Shown: positions 55,764-63,136 of the stretch, one piece after another | How positions within the stretch are numbered: position 1 is the first letter of the stretch | How the letters are laid out: each line of letters begins with the position of its first letter | DNA from: Saccharicrinis sp963677345 | GTDB lineage: Bacteria; Bacteroidota; Bacteroidia; Bacteroidales; Marinilabiliaceae | Assembly: GCA_963677345.2 (NCBI GenBank) | Contig: CAXXLC010000039.1 | Location: 124,001 to 188,000 of the forward strand | DNA: 64,000 bases | Direction: 5' to 3' | The notes under the pieces: generated by a model | The model's database searches: none | Seen by the model: only the letters and a program-made list of their open reading frames with translations | Told to the model about the DNA's origin: nothing | Made by a program: the position numbers and the translations under genes

Positions 55764-56759
55764 CTACAAACCTAATTTATTAGAAAGATCTAACATTTTT
55801 TCAATGGGTAAAACTGCTTTAACTCTAACCTCCTCGGCAACTTCAATGGTTGGCCAAGAATATTTTAATGCATTATACAATTTTTGCATAGTATTAAGTC
55901 GCATAAAATTACAATCATTACAGGCGCAGGTAGAATCATTAGGAGGTGCAGGTATAAAAGTTTTATCAGGACTACTCAGTTTCATTTGGTGAATAATACC
56001 TGATTCTGTAGCTACAATATATTTTTTAGAATCATCTTTTATTGAATAATTTAATAACGCAGCAGTAGAACCAATATGATCAGCCACCATAAGTAAAGGT
56101 TTTTTACACTCTGGGTGCGCTAAGAGTTTAGCATCCGGGTTTTCTTTCTTTAATTCTAGTATTTTTTCCAGAGAAAATTTTTCATGAACATGGCAGGCTC
56201 CATCCCATAAGGTCATATTTCTACCTGTAACACTGTTAATGTAATTACCTAAATTTCTATCAGGACCAAAGATTAACTTTTCATCCATATCAAAACTATC
56301 TACTATAGCTTTTGCATTTGTACTGGTAACAACGATATCGGATAAAGCCTTAATTTCGGCAGAAGTATTCACATAAGTAATAACTTTGTACCCCGGGTGA
56401 CTCTTAACAAAATCAGAAAATAAATCAGGCGGACAACTGTCGGCTAAACTACAGCCTGCATTTAAATCAGGAACCAAGACAGTTTTATGAGGAGAAAGAA
56501 TTTTAGCTGTTTCACCCATAAAATGAACACCAGCTACTATTATAATATCAGCATTGGTTTTACTGGCAAATTGTGCCAAAGCCAAACTGTCACCAACAAA
56601 ATCAGCTATATCCTGAATCTCATCCTCCTGATAATAATGAGCCATTAGAACTGCATTCTTTTCCTTCTTTAATTTTAAAAACTCTTTTTTAATATCCTCA
56701 ATCCCGACTACAGGTTCATCGATAAAACCTTTTTTTAACCAACTTTCTTTTAAATCCAT
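55764..56759 (-). CDS. nadA: Quinolinate synthase A
   Basis: NadA condenses iminoaspartate with dihydroxyacetone phosphate to make quinolinate for NAD synthesis, using a [4Fe-4S] cluster. The 331-residue protein shows LMAHYYQEDEIQDIADFVGDS, the Cys in LNAGCSLADSCP, GPDRNLGNYI, WDGACHVHEKF, HPECKKPLL and the C-terminal CACNDCNFMRLN with the third cluster ligand. nadB and nadC are not nearby. Its start faces the long spacer proposed here as oriC. Confidence 0.95.
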   Translation of the reverse strand: MDLKESWLKKGFIDEPVVGIEDIKKEFLKLKKEKNAVLMAHYYQEDEIQDIADFVGDSLALAQFASKTNADIIIVAGVHFMGETAKILSPHKTVLVPDLNAGCSLADSCPPDLFSDFVKSHPGYKVITYVNTSAEIKALSDIVVTSTNAKAIVDSFDMDEKLIFGPDRNLGNYINSVTGRNMTLWDGACHVHEKFSLEKILELKKENPDAKLLAHPECKKPLLMVADHIGSTAALLNYSIKDDSKKYIVATESGIIHQMKLSSPDKTFIPAPPNDSTCACNDCNFMRLNTMQKLYNALKYSWPTIEVAEEVRVKAVLPIEKMLDLSNKLGL

Positions 56760-57174
56760 TATTATAATATATAAATAGAGAAAATTTAAAAAACTATAGT
56801 AATTATAATATCCTGTTAGTAACGTTTATAAAATTATTGAAATATTATTGTTTTGTATTTGCATAAACATTTACGAAACAGAAATGAATATTTAATAAAC
56901 AATTAATTAATAACTCTATTGTTTTTAAATCAGTAAATTAACATCCTTTATTAACATGTTGTTAATAGTAGGCAAATTTAATAAGATTATCTGTTTATTG
57001 AAGATTTAGCCTGTTAAAATACTGTTTGGAATTGATTTTAAAATCCTCGTTTTTTAATTTGATTTGTAAAACTTTCATTTGGATGATTAATTATTTTAAT
57101 TTTCCAAATTAAGATATTCAAACATTTTAATTTTGGATTCACATTTTATTAACACTAATTAAACAGTTATGCAC

Positions 57175-57190
57175 AGCTTATTAATAAGCT
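57175..57190. repeat. Perfect 16-bp palindrome next to a DnaA-type box
   Basis: AGCTTATTAATAAGCT is its own reverse complement and begins at the last base of the TTATGCACA box. It may be part of an origin or a regulator site for rpiB. Confidence 0.6.
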
Positions 57191-57408
57191 AGTCTGATGT
57201 ATTCATAAATTTTCGTTACGAGAGCATCAAAAGCAAAGAGAAAAAGTGAAGTGGAGATTTTCAGTTTGCAGGAATAGTGCACTATTTTGAAAACATCTAA
57301 TACTTAGTAATAGTTAATTCATATCTACATTTTGCTAAAAACGGAAGTACTCTTATCTCTATACTTACGTCTTTATACTTTATACTGAATAGTTACATAA
57401 TTTCTTTC

Positions 57409-57416
57409 TATCTTTG
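57409..57416 (+). promoter_or_regulatory. Bacteroidetes-type -7 box for rpiB
   Basis: TATCTTTG fits TAnnTTTG, 14 bp ahead of the rpiB start, giving a short leader. The -33 element is unclear. Confidence 0.45.
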
Positions 57417-57430
57417 AAAACAAAAAAAAG

Positions 57431-57868
57431 ATGTTTTCAAAAGTTGGTTTAGCAGCAGATCATGCGGGTTTCGAGTTAAAAGAAGTATTAAAAGATTTCT
57501 TGAAGGAATTAAATTTAAATGTGATTGATTTTGGTACTCACTCTTCTGAAAGTACTGATTATGCCGATTGGGCACATCCTATGGCCGAAGCTGTAGAAAA
57601 TGCTGATGTGGATTTTGGAATATCTGTATGTGGTAGTGGTAATGGTATTAATATGACTGTAAATAAGCATCAGGGTATCAGAGCTGCTTTATGCTGGAAT
57701 AAAGAGATCTCTGAGTTGGCTCGCTCCCATAATAATGCAAATATTTGCTCTTTGCCGGCCAGATTTATTTCGGTTGAACTGGCTAAGGAAATTGTTACTG
57801 CTTTTATTAATACACCCTTTGAGGGAGGCAGACATATTAAAAGAATTGAAAAGATTCCCTTATCTTAA
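57431..57868 (+). CDS. rpiB: Ribose-5-phosphate isomerase B
   Basis: RpiB interconverts ribose-5-phosphate and ribulose-5-phosphate in the pentose phosphate pathway. The 145-residue protein shows GLAADHAGFELKE at the start, DFGTHSSESTDYADWAHPMA, the active-site Cys in ISVCGSGNGINMTVNK, RAALCWN and SHNNANICSLPARF, all typical. It is cytoplasmic and dimeric. It is the first rightward gene after the long spacer, with an Rrf2 regulator gene 77 bp behind. Confidence 0.95.
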   Translation: MFSKVGLAADHAGFELKEVLKDFLKELNLNVIDFGTHSSESTDYADWAHPMAEAVENADVDFGISVCGSGNGINMTVNKHQGIRAALCWNKEISELARSHNNANICSLPARFISVELAKEIVTAFINTPFEGGRHIKRIEKIPLS

Positions 57869-57945
57869 ATTTCTTGCTATTAAATATTTAATATATGTTG
57901 TTCTATTAATTAAAACTGTATTTTAGTAGTTAAAAATCTTTTTAT

Positions 57946-58389
57946 ATGTTATCGAATACTTGTAAATATGCGCTTAGATCTGTAATTTATCTTGCTTTAA
58001 ATCAGGATGATGATAAAAAAATTGGAATAAAAAAAATATCAGACGACTTAAATATTCCAACTCCATTTCTGGGTAAAATATTACAACAATTGGTAAAACA
58101 AAAAATGCTGTTGTCTACTAAAGGACCTCACGGAGGTTTTTCTATCGGTAAAAACCCTGCAGATATTACCTTACTTGATATTGTTAAAATAATTGATGGT
58201 ATGGATGTATTTGATTTATGTTTAATTGGTATGAATTCATGTAAATCTGCGCATGAAAAACAATTACCTTGTCCGGTGCATGATAAATTCTGTAAGTTGA
58301 GGTCTGAAATGTTCCAACTCTTTAAAAATGAGACAATTGAAAATATTATTAAAAGAGTTGATCAAAAAACAGATTATTATCTTTTGTAG
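57946..58389 (+). CDS. Rrf2-family transcriptional regulator
   Basis: A 147-residue winged-helix regulator with the N-terminal TCKYALRSVIYLA and the DNA-binding segment IKKISDDLNIPTPFLGKILQQLVKQKML, then STKGPHGGFSIGKNP. After the dimer helix it carries several Cys (CLIGMNSC, PCPVHDKFC) that could hold an Fe-S cluster as in IscR/NsrR/RsrR, though the spacing is not that of IscR. It likely senses redox, NO or iron status. The target is unknown; rpiB upstream or the hemW gene downstream are near. It overlaps the convergent VanZ gene by 13 bp. Confidence 0.88.
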   Translation: MLSNTCKYALRSVIYLALNQDDDKKIGIKKISDDLNIPTPFLGKILQQLVKQKMLLSTKGPHGGFSIGKNPADITLLDIVKIIDGMDVFDLCLIGMNSCKSAHEKQLPCPVHDKFCKLRSEMFQLFKNETIENIIKRVDQKTDYYLL

Positions 58390-58784
58390 GCCTTTTTAAA
58401 CAGTAATAGTTTGTATGTAAATTTATAATCTTTTAAAGCAATAAATAAAAGACTTCCAAATAAAACTCCTATACAATTAAATACGGCATCAAAAATATTA
58501 CCTGTTCTGTAATTCGTAAATATAAATTGAATAAACTCAATGATGATACCAAGTAAAATAGTATCTATAATAACCCAATATTTTCTTAGTGCATTTTTAT
58601 TTGAATAATTTTCAATAAAAAAGATAAAGCTTAAACTCAGGTACATTGTAAAGTGAGCAAATTTGTCAAAGTGCTTAAAAAATACTTCCGGGTGAGGAAC
58701 AACTTTATTCACATTCATCAGACTTAAAAATAAAATCATTCCTATGATTATAATTGTTCTCCAATATGTTTTTAAAATATGCAT
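58377..58784 (-). CDS. VanZ-family membrane protein
   Basis: The 135-residue protein has four predicted membrane helices and the VanZ-like wording FFKHFDKFAHFTMYLSLSF, IEFIQFIFTNYRTGNIFDAVFNCIGVLFGSLL, with the conserved D-K-x-x-H and E-x-x-Q and R-x-x-x-x-x-D positions. VanZ-like proteins are linked to glycopeptide/teicoplanin tolerance in one case but most have unknown roles. It starts 130 bp left of hemW, and the shared divergent spacer contains a parS site. Confidence 0.82.
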   Translation of the reverse strand: MHILKTYWRTIIIIGMILFLSLMNVNKVVPHPEVFFKHFDKFAHFTMYLSLSFIFFIENYSNKNALRKYWVIIDTILLGIIIEFIQFIFTNYRTGNIFDAVFNCIGVLFGSLLFIALKDYKFTYKLLLFKKAYKR

Positions 58785-58862
58785 AACCAGTTAACTATGT
58801 GTTTTAGTTGATTTTTTATTAAAATGTTATCAACAAATTAGTGCAATATAGTATAAAACAAA

Positions 58863-58878
58863 TGTTTCACGTGAAACG
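58863..58878. other. parS site between VanZ and hemW genes
   Basis: TGTTTCACGTGAAACG matches the parS consensus TGTTTCACGTGAAACA in 15 of 16 positions. It sits in the divergent promoter region, 37 bp ahead of hemW, so ParB binding could also affect these promoters. Confidence 0.88.
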
Positions 58879-58914
58879 TTTATGTTAAAATTTTAAAAAC
58901 AAATTATTTCATTA

Positions 58915-60042
58915 ATGGCCGGATTATATATACATATACCTTTTTGTATTCAAAAATGTGGATATTGTGATTTTTATAGTATCACAAATTTGTCGTTAAA
59001 AGATCAATTTGTACATAGTGTTACTAAAGAAATTCAGGATAGACTCAATGAATTTAAAGCGGAAGAAATCTCTACTATATATTTAGGTGGTGGAACACCC
59101 AGTTTAATGAATAAACAAGATCTTCTTAAAATTTTGTCAAGTATAAAAAAATCTATCCATTCCCAATATCTAAAGGAATGTACTATTGAACTTAACCCTG
59201 ATGATATCACAGAATATTATTTACAAGATCTTAAAGAGTTAGGCTTTAATCGTTTAAGTATAGGAATTCAGAGTTTTAATGACAGCATTCTTAAATTTAT
59301 GAATCGCAGACACGATTCATCTCAGGCTATTCATGCTGTTCAGTTAGCACAAAAGGCAGGTTTTACAAATATCAGTATTGATCTGATATACGGCCTTCCC
59401 GGTATGACTACAGAACAATGGAAAGATAGTATTGATATAGCTGTTAAACTTAATGTTCAACATATATCAGCTTACCATTTAACTTTTGAAAAAGGTACTC
59501 CTTTTTATATGAAACTTAAGAAGGGTGAATTAAACGAAATATCTGATTCTGATAGTTTAAAGCAATACCATTTATTGCTGAACACTTTAAAAGAAAATGG
59601 TTATGTCGACTATGAGATATCTAACTTTTCGAAGGAGGGCTTTGAGTCAAAACATAATTCATCTTACTGGACAGGACAGAATTATTTTGGTTTTGGACCG
59701 GGTGCGCATTCTTTGGTCAATAATACCCGAAAATGGAATATCTCTCATTTAGTTCAATATATTAACAATGTTAATGATAACACTCTGTATTATACTACAG
59801 AAAATTTATCGGAAACAGATTTGTATAATGAGTTAATTATGTTAGGTTTAAGGACTAGGAAGGGATTGGATTTGAATGTTTTAAATGATCGTATCAATAA
59901 AAATATAATGGCTTTTTTTTCCAGGGAATTAAAGAATCAACAATTAAAAAAGAGTGTTATTATTGAAGATAATTTTCTCAAAATTTCAGAAGAAAATAAG
60001 TTTATTACTGATAAAATTATTTCTGATTTTTTTATGATTTAA
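58915..60042 (+). CDS. hemW: HemW-type radical SAM protein
   Basis: The 375-residue protein has the radical SAM cluster motif in IPFCIQKCGYCDFYS (C11, C15, C18), the SAM-binding YLGGGTPSLM, EYTIELNPDD-like ECTIELNPDD, LGFNRLSIGIQSFND and the C-terminal HemN_C part (FFGFGPGAHS). HemW is a heme chaperone rather than an oxygen-independent coproporphyrinogen oxidase; the CxxxCxxC motif without a fourth nearby Cys fits HemW. It is cytoplasmic or membrane-associated. A rhodanese gene follows after 5 bp. Confidence 0.92.
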   Translation: MAGLYIHIPFCIQKCGYCDFYSITNLSLKDQFVHSVTKEIQDRLNEFKAEEISTIYLGGGTPSLMNKQDLLKILSSIKKSIHSQYLKECTIELNPDDITEYYLQDLKELGFNRLSIGIQSFNDSILKFMNRRHDSSQAIHAVQLAQKAGFTNISIDLIYGLPGMTTEQWKDSIDIAVKLNVQHISAYHLTFEKGTPFYMKLKKGELNEISDSDSLKQYHLLLNTLKENGYVDYEISNFSKEGFESKHNSSYWTGQNYFGFGPGAHSLVNNTRKWNISHLVQYINNVNDNTLYYTTENLSETDLYNELIMLGLRTRKGLDLNVLNDRINKNIMAFFSRELKNQQLKKSVIIEDNFLKISEENKFITDKIISDFFMI

Positions 60043-60047
60043 ATAGT

Positions 60048-60452
60048 ATGTATAAATTAAAAATAACTTTTTTTTTTTTATTAACTTTTATTTGTTTTGT
60101 GGCTAAAGGACAGGATAAAGAAAGTAGCCTTTTAAAATCAGATGATTTTTTTAAACAAGTTTATGAAGTGGGTAAATGTCAATTGTTTGATTTGCGTTCT
60201 GTTGAAGAATATAATAAAAATCGTTTGATTGATGCAGAATTAGCAGATACTAAGCAAAAACTCGAAGCGTATCTCAAAAATATTCGTAAAACCGATCGTA
60301 TTTTTTTATACTGCGAAATAGGAAAAAGAAGCCAGCAATGTGCCTCTTGGTTGAATAGTTTGGGATATACTCATGTTTTTCAGTTGCAAGGTGGTTTTAA
60401 ACAATGGAAGAAAAGTGGTTTTCCCATTGATTCTGAAGTATTAAAAAAGTAA
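60048..60452 (+). CDS. Exported rhodanese-domain protein
   Basis: A signal peptide (LKITFFFLLTFICFVAKGQ) is followed by one rhodanese domain of about 105 residues. The domain has QLFDLRSVEEYNKNRLIDAE, the active-site loop FLYCEIGKRSQQCASWL and GGFKQWKKSGFPI. The catalytic Cys is present as CEIGKR, so sulfur transfer is possible. It should be periplasmic. It lies between hemW (5 bp) and the CDF gene (8 bp), most likely one operon. Confidence 0.87.
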   Translation: MYKLKITFFFLLTFICFVAKGQDKESSLLKSDDFFKQVYEVGKCQLFDLRSVEEYNKNRLIDAELADTKQKLEAYLKNIRKTDRIFLYCEIGKRSQQCASWLNSLGYTHVFQLQGGFKQWKKSGFPIDSEVLKK

Positions 60453-60460
60453 ATATTTTA

Positions 60461-61330
60461 ATGAATAATTATAAAACCGGAATATTAGTTTCCTGGAGTT
60501 CAATCCTATTAAATATTGCCCTGTTCGTGATAAAATTCTGGGCAGGTATTTTATTTCATTCAGTGGCATTAGTTGCTGATGCATGGCATACGCTCACTGA
60601 CTCTGTTTCTTCTGTAGCAGTTTTAATAGGTATTAAAATCTCATCTAAACCCGCTGATGATGAACATCCCTTTGGACATGGAAGAGCTGAATTAATGTCG
60701 ACTATTTTTGTGGGCGTTTTACTGGCTTTGGTAGGTGCTAATTTTACCTATGAATCTATTTTAAAATTACGTATGCATGAAGAAGTTCATTATGGTAATT
60801 TTGCTGTGATAGTGACTATAATTTCTATTGTTGTTAAAGAATTAATGGCTCAGTATTCGGTTTATTTTGGTAAAAAAATTAAAGCAAAGTCCTTAATTGC
60901 TGACGGCTGGCATCATAGAAGCGATGCTTTTTCCAGTATCATCATTTTAGGTGGTATTTTTTTAGGTAAATATTTTTGGTGGGTAGATGGTGTATTAGGA
61001 CTTTTAGTATCTTTTTTAATATTTTATACTACTTATAAAATATTAAAGGAATCATTGTCAATATTTTTAGGTGAGAAAATAGATGAAGACCTTTTGTTAA
61101 GTATTCAAAATATAGGGATGGATCACTTTAATAAAGATCTGGATCCACATCATTTTTTAATTCATCAATACGGCAATCACTCTGAATTAACTTTTCATAT
61201 TAGTTTACCTGGATCAATGAGTTTAACAGATGCGCATCAGATTGCCACTACTTATGAAAATGCCATAAAAAAAATTCATGACATAGGTGTTACCATTCAT
61301 ATTGATTCTATTGATGAAACAAACTTGTAA
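60461..61330 (+). CDS. Cation diffusion facilitator (zinc/iron exporter)
   Basis: A canonical CDF transporter of 289 residues with six membrane helices and a cytoplasmic C-terminal domain. Both zinc-site halves are present: HSVALVADAWHTLTDS in helix 2 and IADGWHHRSDAFSS in helix 5, with the DDEHPFGHGRAE loop between helices 2 and 3. The C-terminal domain (about 205-289) holds several His (HFLIHQYGNH). It exports Zn2+, Fe2+ or Mn2+ by H+ antiport. It is the third gene of the hemW-rhodanese-CDF run. Confidence 0.93.
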   Translation: MNNYKTGILVSWSSILLNIALFVIKFWAGILFHSVALVADAWHTLTDSVSSVAVLIGIKISSKPADDEHPFGHGRAELMSTIFVGVLLALVGANFTYESILKLRMHEEVHYGNFAVIVTIISIVVKELMAQYSVYFGKKIKAKSLIADGWHHRSDAFSSIIILGGIFLGKYFWWVDGVLGLLVSFLIFYTTYKILKESLSIFLGEKIDEDLLLSIQNIGMDHFNKDLDPHHFLIHQYGNHSELTFHISLPGSMSLTDAHQIATTYENAIKKIHDIGVTIHIDSIDETNL

Positions 61331-61467
61331 ATTATATGACCAAATTTACACACGATAAGATGATTAATAATGTAAGGTTTAGCTATTAATATCAAGTTAT
61401 TTTAACCTCTTATGTAAAAAGTGCTTATTGCATTTAATTAGACTTTATATTGTCTAAAATGTTTTAA

Positions 61468-62262
61468 ATGCACCGCTTATTTATTTGTATATTATTAGCT
61501 CTCACTTGTTTTAGCTGTTTTCGAAATGAAAGTAAGCTATCTTTATTATTTATTAATTTAAATAGTATAAAAAGTATTGATGCTAATCTGAATACAGATT
61601 CTTTAACGAATTTAATATTTAAAACTAAAGCTGAAATTATTGAAATTAAACAGGATAGTCTGAGTAAAAGAGATAATTTTAAAATATATAATGACAATTA
61701 TATTGTTGTTTCAGCAGATTCTGCTTCTCCGGTAAGTAATAATTCAATTCTTTTAGTCAATAAAAACTTATTGCATTTATCTGCTACTTCACAGCATATT
61801 ATTAATAGCAGTATGTTGCAACAAAATAAGAACATCATTTACTGGTACAAGTTTAAATATATAAAAAAAGGCTATATTTTTTATGTTTTCAAACTTCATA
61901 CACAAGTTGATGTAAATTCTAATCAATCAAAACTTATCGCTTTTAATTTATTAAATAAAATTAATGAAGTTTCATCGGGAGCACCTGTTATTATACTAAA
62001 TAACGAGTTTCCAAGTAATAACACATTGAATCAATTTATTACCAGTAAATGGATTGATCATTATAATTTTAATGAAATTAATAATCAGGGAAAATGTTGT
62101 GTTCAGTTTTTTATTAATGATTTCTTTAAATTAAATTCCTTAGCTAAAGATACCCTGGATCCGAACTCTTATTGTAAAATTCGTGTTCGATTTTCACTAA
62201 ATATGAATAATGTTAAAAAGAATGTTACCGGTAATTCATTAAGTGACCTTATTACTAAATAA
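61468..62262 (+). CDS. Lipoprotein-like protein with degenerate endonuclease/exonuclease/phosphatase fold
   Basis: The N-terminus (FICILLALTCFSCFRN) looks like a signal with an imperfect lipobox. Later parts follow the order of a secreted EEP-family nuclease/phosphatase: IYWYKFKYIKKGYIFYVFKLHTQVD lines up with the usual Y-V-F-N-T-H-x-D-H strand, SKLIAFNLLNKINEVSSGAPVIILNNEFPSN with the K-x-I-x-x-x-P-V-I-L-x-G-D-F-N strand. The catalytic D of GDFN is replaced (LNNEF), the His-Asp pair after TH is altered, and the final SDH motif is missing. I therefore infer a catalytically dead relative. Its 3' end overlaps the convergent DUF2797 gene by 8 bp. Confidence 0.5.
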   Translation: MHRLFICILLALTCFSCFRNESKLSLLFINLNSIKSIDANLNTDSLTNLIFKTKAEIIEIKQDSLSKRDNFKIYNDNYIVVSADSASPVSNNSILLVNKNLLHLSATSQHIINSSMLQQNKNIIYWYKFKYIKKGYIFYVFKLHTQVDVNSNQSKLIAFNLLNKINEVSSGAPVIILNNEFPSNNTLNQFITSKWIDHYNFNEINNQGKCCVQFFINDFFKLNSLAKDTLDPNSYCKIRVRFSLNMNNVKKNVTGNSLSDLITK

Positions 62263-63049
62263 TAACTTTGATAAAGTAACCGCAGTGTTTTCTGATATTT
62301 AAAACTATTGAATGATCTATCATTAAATACTGACCTTTTATTCCTGTCAATATTCCTTCCACAGAAACTGTTTTATCAAAACTTTCACTTTTAATTTTAA
62401 CCGGATATTCAGTCACAGGGAATTTTATTTTAGTTAATTCATTATCCTCATTAAAGTATTTTAAAAGTTCAGTGGGTAGAACTTCTTTTACTTTAAATTT
62501 TTCATTAATAAGGTCGTAGCTATTGGTTAAACCTTTAAGCATAGATTGCCAGCTTGTTTTATCCGAATAATACTGCATTAAAAATTTTTCGATAATCCCG
62601 GCAATATGCCTGTTAGGTGTTTCTGCAATAACAACAGCTTCAGTGGCTCCCTGGTCAATCCATCTTGTTGGAATTTGACTTTTACGTGTTATTCCTACTT
62701 TTATATTAGATGAATTTGCCAGGTAAACAATGTGTGGTGTTAAGCAATGATTTACCGACCATTGCATATCCCGGCTTATTCCTAAATGAGCCTGGCATTT
62801 ATCCGGGTGTAAAATGCATTCACTTGCTTCAGGAGCACTGATAAAGCAGTTATAACAAAATCCCTGACCAAACGATTTATTTGTTTTTTTGCCACAGGCA
62901 ACACAGTTTATTTGATTTTGAAATTGCAGGCTTATTTTTTTTCCAATATATTGGTTGAGTTCAATATAATCCTCACCTATTGGTAATTTATACTGAACCT
63001 CCCCATCTAACCTGGTCTTCATTTTTTCTATGTTTCCTGTGTATTCCAT
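62255..63049 (-). CDS. DUF2797 zinc-finger protein
   Basis: The 264-residue protein has an N-terminal barrel-like part, a CxxC...CxxC zinc ribbon (INCVACGKKTNKSFGQGFC then YNC), ECILHPDKCQAHLG and then VYLANSSNIKVGITRKSQIPTRWIDQGA, which resembles a GIY-YIG-like core (VYLA..VGITR). These are the hallmarks of DUF2797. The function is unknown; nucleic-acid binding or cleavage is plausible. It is 87 bp downstream of the U32 peptidase gene on the same strand. Confidence 0.85.
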   Translation of the reverse strand: MEYTGNIEKMKTRLDGEVQYKLPIGEDYIELNQYIGKKISLQFQNQINCVACGKKTNKSFGQGFCYNCFISAPEASECILHPDKCQAHLGISRDMQWSVNHCLTPHIVYLANSSNIKVGITRKSQIPTRWIDQGATEAVVIAETPNRHIAGIIEKFLMQYYSDKTSWQSMLKGLTNSYDLINEKFKVKEVLPTELLKYFNEDNELTKIKFPVTEYPVKIKSESFDKTVSVEGILTGIKGQYLMIDHSIVLNIRKHCGYFIKVII

Positions 63050-63136
63050 ATTTTTAGTTTTTATAGTGGACTTTTAGCTCCTTTCTGCAAGTTATTTAAG
63101 TTCTGACGACTGTAAACTTAACACTGAAAACCAAGC

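Larger units (their letters stand above)
56760..57430. other. 671-bp gene-free spacer, candidate oriC region
   Basis: No ORF is supported. The spacer is very AT-rich and lies between divergent nadA and rpiB. It contains TTATGCACA (57167-57175), which fits the DnaA-box consensus TTATnCACA, followed directly by the perfect palindrome AGCTTATTAATAAGCT (57175-57190). Two weaker boxes TTATTAACA lie at 56948-56956 and 57146-57154. All genes from 42291 to here run leftward and most beyond run rightward. parS sites lie about 11 kb left and 1.5 kb right. It is a candidate only; no dnaA gene is present. Confidence 0.4.
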
